A stretch of DNA of 64,000 nt from Rattus norvegicus. Taxonomy: Eukaryota > Chordata > Mammalia > Rodentia > Muridae. The stretch is from contig NC_086026.1 of assembly GCF_036323735.1 (NCBI RefSeq), forward strand, positions 86,075,359 to 86,139,358, written 5' to 3'. Shown here in pieces: positions 57,937 to 64,000 of the stretch; the first letter of the stretch is position 1; each line of letters begins with the position of its first letter. The notes under the pieces were generated by a model. The model worked only from the letters and a program-made list of their open reading frames with translations, had not been told where the DNA came from and made no database searches. The position numbers were made by a program, and so were the translations under genes.

Positions 57937-59010
57937 ATGGCGAGAGGCAAGCGCAGGAACCCAAGCAACAGAAACCAAGACTACATGCCATCATCGGAGC
58001 CCAATTCTCCCACCAAAACAAACATGGAATATCCAAACACACCAGAAAAGCAAGATCTAGTTTCAAAATCATATTTGATCATGATGCTGGAGGACTTCAA
58101 GAAAGACATGAACACACTTAGGGAAGCACAGGAAAACATTAATAAACAAGTAAAAGCCTACAGAGAGGAATCGCAAAAATCCCTGAAAGAATTCCAGGAA
58201 AACACAATCAAACAGTTGAAGGAATTAAAAATGGAAATAGAAGCAATCAAGAAAGAACACATGGAAACAACCCTGGATATAGAAAACCAAAAGAAGAGAC
58301 AAGGAGCTGTAGATACAAGCTTCACCAACAGAATACAAGAGATGGAAGAGAGAATCTCAGGAGCAGAAGATTCCATAGAAATCATTGATTCAACTGTCAA
58401 AGATAATGTAAAGCGGAAAAAGCTACTGGTCCAAAACATACAAGAAATCCAGGACTCAATGAGAAGATCAAACCTAAGGATAATAGGTATAGAAGAGAGT
58501 GAAGACTCCCAGCTCAAAGGACCAGTAAATATCTTCAACAAAATCATAGAAGAAAACTTCCCTAACCTAAAAAAAGAGATACCCATAGACATACAAGAAG
58601 CCTACAGAACTCCAAATAGATTGGACCAGAAAAGAAACACCTCCCGTCACATAATTGTCAAAACACCAAACGCGCAAAATAAAGAAAGAATATTAAAAGC
58701 AGTAAGGGAAAAAGGTCAAGTAACATATAAAGGGAGACCTATCAGAATCACACCAGACTTCTCGCCAGAAACTATAAAGGCCAGAAGATCCTGGACTGAT
58801 GTTATACAGACCCTAAGAGAACACAAATGCCAGCCCAGGTTACTGTATCCAGCAAAACTCTCAATTAACATTGATGGAGAAACCAAGATATTCCATGACA
58901 AAACCAAATTTACACAATATCTTTCTACAAATCCAGCACTACAAAGGATAATAAATGGTAAAGCCCAACATAAGGAGGCAAGCTATACCCTAGAAGAAGC
59001 AAGAAACTAA
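57937..59010 (+). CDS. L1 ORF1 protein, RNA-binding chaperone (intact, 357 aa)
   Basis: Encodes the L1 ORF1 protein, which forms trimers, coats L1 RNA in the cytoplasmic ribonucleoprotein and acts as a nucleic-acid chaperone during target-primed reverse transcription. Start ATG at 57937, same context in copy 1. Basic, Asn/Ser-rich N-terminus (1-45), a long coiled-coil (about 46-150) with one copy of the 22-residue unit at residues 73-94, then the RRM with the SNLRIIGIEESED core, and the C-terminal domain with the RPIRIT and YPAKLSI motifs. TAA at 59008-59010. The length is normal for rodent ORF1. Followed by ORF2 after 59 bp on the same bicistronic RNA; translation comes from the L1 mRNA driven by the 5' UTR. 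No damage seen. Confidence 0.97.
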   Translation: MARGKRRNPSNRNQDYMPSSEPNSPTKTNMEYPNTPEKQDLVSKSYLIMMLEDFKKDMNTLREAQENINKQVKAYREESQKSLKEFQENTIKQLKELKMEIEAIKKEHMETTLDIENQKKRQGAVDTSFTNRIQEMEERISGAEDSIEIIDSTVKDNVKRKKLLVQNIQEIQDSMRRSNLRIIGIEESEDSQLKGPVNIFNKIIEENFPNLKKEIPIDIQEAYRTPNRLDQKRNTSRHIIVKTPNAQNKERILKAVREKGQVTYKGRPIRITPDFSPETIKARRSWTDVIQTLREHKCQPRLLYPAKLSINIDGETKIFHDKTKFTQYLSTNPALQRIINGKAQHKEASYTLEEARN

Positions 59011-59069
59011 TCGTCTTGGCAACAAAACAAAGAGAATGAAAGCACACAAACATAACCTCACATCCAAAT

Positions 59070-62000
59070 ATGAATATAAAGGGAAACAATAATCACTATT
59101 CCTTAATATCTCTCAATATCAATGGCCTCAACTCCCCAATAAAAAGACATAGATTAACAAACTGGATACGCAACGGGGACCCTGCATTCTGCTGCCTACA
59201 GGAAACACACCTCAGAGACAAAGACAGACACTACCTCAGAGTGAAAGGCTGGAAAACAACTTTCCAAGCAAATGGTCAGAAGAAGCAAGCTGGAGTAGCC
59301 ATTCTAATATCAAATAAAATCAATTTCCAACTAAAAGTCATCAAAAAAGATAAGGAAGGACACTTCATATTCATCAAAGGAAAAATCCACCAAGATGAAC
59401 TCTCAATCCTAAATATCTATGCCCCAAATACAAGGGCACCTACATACGTAAAAGAAACCTTACTAAAGCTCAAAACACACATTGCACCTCACACAATAAT
59501 AGTGGGAGATTTCAACACCCCACTCTCATCAATGGAAAGATCATGGAAACAGAAATTAAACAGTGATGTCGACAGACTAAGAGAAGTCATGAGCCAAATG
59601 GACTTAACGGATATTTATAGAACATTCTATCCTAAAGCAAGAGGATATACCTTCTTCTCAGCTCCTCATGGTACTTTCTCCAAAATTGACCATATAATTG
59701 GTCAAAAAACGGGCCTCAACAGGTACAGAAAGATAGAAATAATCCCATGCGTGCTATCGGACCACCACGGCCTAAAACTGGTCTTCAATAACAATAAGGG
59801 AAGAATGCCCACATATACGTGGAAACTGAACAATGCTCTACTCAATGATAACCTGGTCAAGGAAGAAATAAAGAAAGAAATTAAAAACTTTTTAGAATTT
59901 AATGAAAATGAAGATACAACATACTCAAACTTATGGGACACAATGAAAGCTGTGCTAAGAGGAAAACTCATAGCGCTGAGTGCCTGCAGAAAGAAACAGG
60001 AAAGAGCATATGTCAGCAGCTTGACAGCACACCTAAAAGCTCTAGAACAAAAAGAAGCAAATACACCCAGGAGGAGTAGAAGGCAGGAAATAATCAAACT
60101 CAGAGCTGAAATCAACCAAGTAGAAACAAAAAGGACCATAGAAAGAATCAACAGAACCAAAAGTTGGTTCTTTGAGAAAATCAACAAGATAGATAAACCC
60201 TTAGCCAGACTAACGAGAGGACACAGAGAGTGTGTCCAAATTAACAAAATCAGAAATGAAAAGGGAGACATAACTACAGATTCGGAGGAAATTCAAAAAA
60301 TCATCAGATCTTACTATAAAAACCTATATTCAACAAAATTTGAAAATCTTCAGGAAATGGACAATTTCCTAGACAGATACCAGGTATCGAAGTTAAATCA
60401 GGAACAGATAAACCAGTTAAACAACCCCATAACTCCTAAGGAAATAGAAGCAGTCATTAAAGGTCTCCCAACCAAAAAGAGCCCAGGTCCAGACGGGTTT
60501 AGTGCAGAATTCTATCAAACCTTCATAGAAGACCTCATACCAATATTATCCAAACTATTCCACAAAATTGAAACAGATGGAGCCCTACCGAATTCCTTCT
60601 ACGAAGCCACAATTACTCTTATACCTAAACCACACAAAGACACAACAAAGAAAGAGAACTTCAGACCAATTTCCCTTATGAATATCGACGCAAAAATACT
60701 CAATAAAATTCTGGCAAACCGAATTCAAGAGCACATCAAAACAATCATCCACCATGATCAAGTAGGCTTCATCCCAGGCATGCAGGGATGGTTTAATATA
60801 CGGAAAACCATCAATGTGATCCATTATATAAACAAACTGAAAGAACAGAACCACATGATCATTTCATTAGATGCTGAGAAAGCATTTGACAAAATTCAAC
60901 ACCCCTTCATGATAAAAGTCCTGGAAAGAATAGGAATTCAAGGCCCATACCTAAACATAGTAAAAGCCATATACAGCAAACCAGTTGCTAACATTAAACT
61001 AAATGGAGAGAAACTTGAAGCAATCCCACTAAAATCAGGGACTAGACAAGGCTGCCCACTCTCTCCCTACTTATTCAATATAGTTCTTGAAGTTCTAGCC
61101 AGAGCAATCAGACAACAAAAGGAGATCAAAGGGATACAGATCGGAAAAGAAGAGGTCAAAATATCACTATTTGCAGATGACATGATAGTATATTTAAGTG
61201 ATCCCAAAAGTTCCACCAGAGAACTACTAAAGCTGATAAACAACTTCAGCAAAGTGGCTGGGTATAAAATTAACTCAAATAAATCAGTTGCCTTCCTCTA
61301 TACAAAAGAGAAACAAGCCGAGAAAGAAATTAGGGAAACGACACCCTTCATAATAGACCCAAATAATATAAAGTACCTCGGTGTGACTTTAACCAAGCAA
61401 GTAAAAGATCTGTACAATAAGAACTTCAAGACACTGAGGAAAGAAATTGAAGAAGACCTCAGAAGATGGAAAGATCTCCCATGCTCATGGATTGGCAGGA
61501 TTAATATAGTAAAAATGGCCATCTTACCAAAAGCAATCTACAGATTCAATGCAATCCCCATCAAAATACCAATCCAATTCTTCAAAGAGTTAGACAGAAC
61601 AATTTGCAAATTCATCTGGAATAACAAAAAACCCAGGATAGCTAAAACTATCCTCAACAATAAAAGGACTTCAGGGGGAATCACTATCCCTGAACTCAAG
61701 CAGTATTACAGAGCAATAGTGATAAAAACTGCATGGTATTGGTACAGAGACAGACAGATAGACCAATGGAATAGAATTGAAGACCCAGAAATGAACCCAC
61801 ACACCTATGGTCACTTGATTTTTGACAAAGGAGCCAAAACCATCCAATGGAAAAAAGATAGCATTTTCAGCAAATGGTGCTGGTTCAACTGGAGGGCAAC
61901 ATGTAGAAGAATGCAGATCGATCCATGCTTATCACCCTGTACAAAGCTTAAGTCCAAGTGGATCAAGGACCTCCACATCAAACCAGACACACTCAAACTA

Positions 62001-62897
62001 ATAGAAGAAAAACTAGGGAAGCATCTGGAACACATGGGCACTGGAAAAAATTTCCTGAACAAAACACCAATGGCTTATGCTCTAAGATCAAGAATCGACA
62101 AATGGGATCTCATAAAACTGCAAAGCTTCTGTAAGGCAAAGGACACTGTGGTTAGGACAAAACGGCAACCAACAGATTGGGAAAAGATCTTTACCAATCC
62201 TACAACAGATAGAGGCCTTATATCCAAAATATACAAAGAACTCAAGAAGTTAGACCGCAGGGAAACAAATAACCCTATTAAAAAATGGGGTTCAGAGCTA
62301 AACAAAGAATTCACAGCTGAGGAATGCCGAATGGCTGAGAAACACCTAAAGAAATGTTCAACATCTTTAGTCATAAGGGAAATGCAAATCAAAACAACCC
62401 TGAGATTTCACCTCACACCAGTGAGAATGGCTAAGATCAAAAACTCAGGTGACAGCAGATGCTGGCGAGGATGTGGAGAAAGAGGAACACTCCTCCATTG
62501 TTGGTGGGATTGCAGACTGGTAAAACCATTCTGGAAATCAGTCTGGAGGTTCCTCAGAAAATTGGACATTGAACTGCCTGAGGATCCAGCCATACCTCTC
62601 TTGGGCATATACCCAAAAGATGCCTCAACATATAAAAGAGACACGTGCTCCACTATGTTCATCGCAGCCTTATTTATAATAGCCAGAAACTGGAAAGAAC
62701 CCAGATGCCCTTCAACAGAGGAATGGATACAGAAAATGTGGTACATCTACACAATGGAATATTACTCAGCTATCAAAAACAACGAGTTTATGAAATTCGT
62801 AGGCAAATGGTTGGAACTGGAAAATATCATCCTGAGTGAGCTAACCCAATCACAGAAAGACATACATGGTATGCACTCATTGATAAGTGGCTATTAG
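59070..62897 (+). CDS. L1 ORF2 protein, endonuclease and reverse transcriptase (intact, 1275 aa)
   Basis: The enzyme that nicks genomic DNA and reverse-transcribes L1 RNA at the nick. N-terminal AP-like endonuclease (about 1-240) with its catalytic residues visible: N in the LNINGLNS motif, E45 (QETHL), D147 and N149 (GDFNTP), KIDHI near 208, D231 and H232 (SDHHG). Reverse transcriptase (about 490-780) with D601 (LDAEKAFD) and the catalytic FADDM pair D703/D704. The C-terminal region has a Cys-His cluster: C1131, C1135, H1143, C1148. The ATG at 59070 is 59 bp after the ORF1 stop; ORF2 is normally translated at low level by an unconventional route. No frameshift or premature stop; stop TAG at 62895-62897. 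Full family length. Competence is inferred, not shown. Confidence 0.98.
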   Translation: MNIKGNNNHYSLISLNINGLNSPIKRHRLTNWIRNGDPAFCCLQETHLRDKDRHYLRVKGWKTTFQANGQKKQAGVAILISNKINFQLKVIKKDKEGHFIFIKGKIHQDELSILNIYAPNTRAPTYVKETLLKLKTHIAPHTIIVGDFNTPLSSMERSWKQKLNSDVDRLREVMSQMDLTDIYRTFYPKARGYTFFSAPHGTFSKIDHIIGQKTGLNRYRKIEIIPCVLSDHHGLKLVFNNNKGRMPTYTWKLNNALLNDNLVKEEIKKEIKNFLEFNENEDTTYSNLWDTMKAVLRGKLIALSACRKKQERAYVSSLTAHLKALEQKEANTPRRSRRQEIIKLRAEINQVETKRTIERINRTKSWFFEKINKIDKPLARLTRGHRECVQINKIRNEKGDITTDSEEIQKIIRSYYKNLYSTKFENLQEMDNFLDRYQVSKLNQEQINQLNNPITPKEIEAVIKGLPTKKSPGPDGFSAEFYQTFIEDLIPILSKLFHKIETDGALPNSFYEATITLIPKPHKDTTKKENFRPISLMNIDAKILNKILANRIQEHIKTIIHHDQVGFIPGMQGWFNIRKTINVIHYINKLKEQNHMIISLDAEKAFDKIQHPFMIKVLERIGIQGPYLNIVKAIYSKPVANIKLNGEKLEAIPLKSGTRQGCPLSPYLFNIVLEVLARAIRQQKEIKGIQIGKEEVKISLFADDMIVYLSDPKSSTRELLKLINNFSKVAGYKINSNKSVAFLYTKEKQAEKEIRETTPFIIDPNNIKYLGVTLTKQVKDLYNKNFKTLRKEIEEDLRRWKDLPCSWIGRINIVKMAILPKAIYRFNAIPIKIPIQFFKELDRTICKFIWNNKKPRIAKTILNNKRTSGGITIPELKQYYRAIVIKTAWYWYRDRQIDQWNRIEDPEMNPHTYGHLIFDKGAKTIQWKKDSIFSKWCWFNWRATCRRMQIDPCLSPCTKLKSKWIKDLHIKPDTLKLIEEKLGKHLEHMGTGKNFLNKTPMAYALRSRIDKWDLIKLQSFCKAKDTVVRTKRQPTDWEKIFTNPTTDRGLISKIYKELKKLDRRETNNPIKKWGSELNKEFTAEECRMAEKHLKKCSTSLVIREMQIKTTLRFHLTPVRMAKIKNSGDSRCWRGCGERGTLLHCWWDCRLVKPFWKSVWRFLRKLDIELPEDPAIPLLGIYPKDASTYKRDTCSTMFIAALFIIARNWKEPRCPSTEEWIQKMWYIYTMEYYSAIKNNEFMKFVGKWLELENIILSELTQSQKDIHGMHSLISGY

Positions 62898-63627
62898 CCC
62901 AAATGCTTGAATTACCCTAGATCCCTAGAACAAACGAAACTCAAGACGGATGATCAAAATGTGAATGCTTCACTCCTTCTTTAAATGAGGAAAAAGAATA
63001 CCCTTGGCAGGGAAGGGAGAGGCAAAGATTAAAACAGAGACTGAAGGAACACCCATTCAGAGCCTGCCCCACATGTGGCCCATACATATACAGCCACCCA
63101 ATTAGACAAGATGGATGAAGCAAAGAAGTGCAGACCGACAGGAGCCGGATGTAGATCGCTCCTGAGAGACACAGCCAGAATACAGCAAATATAGAGGCGA
63201 ATGCCAGCAGCAAACCACTGAACTGAGAATAGGTCCCCTATTGAAGGAATCAGAGAAAGAACTGGAAGAGCTTGAAGGGACTCGAGACCCCAAAAGTACA
63301 ACAATGCCAAGCAACCAGAGCTTCCAGGGACTAAGCCACTACCTAAAGACTATACATGCACTGACCCTGGACTCTGACCCCATAGGTAGCAATGAATATC
63401 CTAGTAAGAGCACCAGTGGAAGGGGAAGCCCTGGGTCCTGCTAAGACTGAACCCCCAGTGAACTAGTCTATGGGGGGAGGGCGGCAATGGGGGGAGGGTT
63501 GGGAGGGGAACACCCATAAGGAAGGGGAGGGGGGAGGGGGATGTTTGCCCGGAAACCGGGAAAGGGAATAACACTCGAAATGTATATAAGAAATACTCAA
63601 GTTAATAAAAAAATATTAAAAAAAAAA
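62898..63627 (+). other. L1 copy 2 3' UTR, G-rich tract, poly(A) signal and tail
   Basis: About 0.7 kb non-coding. Polypurine G-rich tract at about 63470-63541 with repeated runs of four to six G. AATAAA at 63604-63609, then an A-rich tail interrupted by a single T-containing stretch before the right target duplication. Confidence 0.93.
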
Positions 63628-63642
63628 AGAAACTATAAAAGT
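63628..63642 (+). repeat. Target-site duplication, right (L1 copy 2)
   Basis: agaaactataaaagt, identical to 57183-57197 (15 of 15). Confidence 0.97.
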
Positions 63643-64000
63643 AGGTGGCATTCGTTTAACTAAAATTAAATTCAAGTAAAATTAAATGCTGGAGGATGGA
63701 GAAATAGCTCAGGGGTTAAGAGCACTGACTGCTCTTCTAGAAGACCTGAGTTAAAGTCCCAGCATTCACATGACAGCTCTCAACTGTCTGAAACTCTAGT
63801 CCCAGGGGTACCCTCTTCTGGGTCTCAAGTTCACTTCAAGGATTTAGTGAAAAGATAGACAGATAAAGAGAACTCCCATATACAGAATAATAAAATAATA
63901 ATCATAAAATCAATGGAGGAAGAACATGAAGAAGGAAATTAAATTCCTTAAATTATACCAAAGCCAATACTTATGCAATTAAGGCATATGGACTCTATGC
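63643..64000 (+). mobile_element. Old L1 endonuclease region, right part, split by B2
   Basis: Continuation of the old L1 of 56580-57182 (63643-63687 and about 63905-64000; the latter resembles the sequence just after the endonuclease domain). Interrupted by the B2 at 63688-63905. The window ends within it. Confidence 0.65.
63688..63905 (+). mobile_element. B2 SINE, plus strand
   Basis: Starts gctggaggatggagaaatag with A box tagctcagggg (63715 area), 'gagcactgactgctcttcta' and B box-like region, then the B2 body with accctcttctgggtctcaag and an A-rich end (aataataaaataataatca). Confidence 0.85.

Larger units (their letters stand above)
57198..63627 (+). mobile_element. LINE-1 copy 2, near full-length, both ORFs intact
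   Basis: A 6.43-kb non-LTR retrotransposon: 5' UTR 57198-57936, ORF1 57937-59010, 59-bp spacer, ORF2 59070-62897, 3' UTR with G-rich tract, AATAAA 63604-63609 and A-rich tail to about 63627. Perfect 15-bp target duplication on both sides. Both ORFs are uninterrupted and the key catalytic motifs are present, so it is young and may be retrotransposition-competent. Whether the 5' end is truly complete, or slightly truncated relative to the full rat L1 promoter, cannot be told from this window. It is inserted in sense orientation into an old L1. Confidence 0.98.

Noticed and set aside
1..64000. An undescribed multi-gene system
   Set aside because: All coding capacity traces to L1 or decayed retroviral sequence; the rest is repeats and unassigned non-coding DNA.

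Overview
This is mammalian, rodent, almost certainly rat-like nuclear DNA. It holds two young LINE-1 (L1) copies about 6.4 kb long, several short SINEs of the tRNA-Ala-derived ID type with clean target-site duplications (ID is the hallmark rat SINE), B1, B2 and B4 SINEs, Lx-type L1 3' ends, an IAP-like solo LTR, MaLR LTRs and long CA/GA/TA microsatellites. The species is inferred from repeat content only. I found no host protein-coding gene that I can support, and nothing prokaryotic. The only real open reading frames belong to L1.

Layout. 1-6449: L1 copy 1, plus strand, 5' end cut by the window edge, with damaged ORF1 and ORF2. 6450-17100: old antisense L1 sequence (about 7.55-10.17 kb and 14.1-17.1 kb), a solo class II LTR at 8868-9169, a 7-bp (ATTGGGG)n array at 11.1 kb and a decayed retroviral pol fragment at 11.7 kb. 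17.1-26 kb: an ID element, decayed plus-strand L1 pieces, and an Lx-type L1 3' UTR on the minus strand. 26-54 kb: mostly unassigned AT-rich DNA with scattered SINEs, MaLR LTRs, microsatellites and five copies of mid-size rodent repeats. 54.5-56.1 kb: an old antisense L1 ORF2 split by a younger truncated L1. 56.6-64 kb: an old sense L1 endonuclease region split by L1 copy 2 (57198-63627), and again by a B2 SINE.

The main object is L1 copy 2. It has a 5' UTR, an intact ORF1 (357 aa), an intact ORF2 (1275 aa) with all recognisable endonuclease, reverse transcriptase and C-terminal Cys motifs, a 3' UTR with a G-rich tract, an AATAAA signal, an A-rich tail and a perfect 15-bp target-site duplication. 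It looks recent and possibly mobile. ORF1 (RNA-binding chaperone) and ORF2 (endonuclease plus reverse transcriptase) together would mobilise their own RNA, and in trans the ID, B1, B2 and B4 SINEs seen here. Copy 1 shows what decay looks like: a frameshifted ORF1, an ORF2 with one 10-bp insertion, three 1-bp deletions, a nonsense codon and loss of the endonuclease catalytic histidine.

No novel defence or metabolic system is visible. The observations most worth a second look are antisense open frames and a strong splice donor in the L1 5' UTR, the 66-bp repeat expansion in ORF1, a small poly(A)-bearing retro-insert of unknown source at 44.6 kb, the tandem duplication broken by the LTR near 9 kb, and a weak candidate first exon near 40.6 kb.
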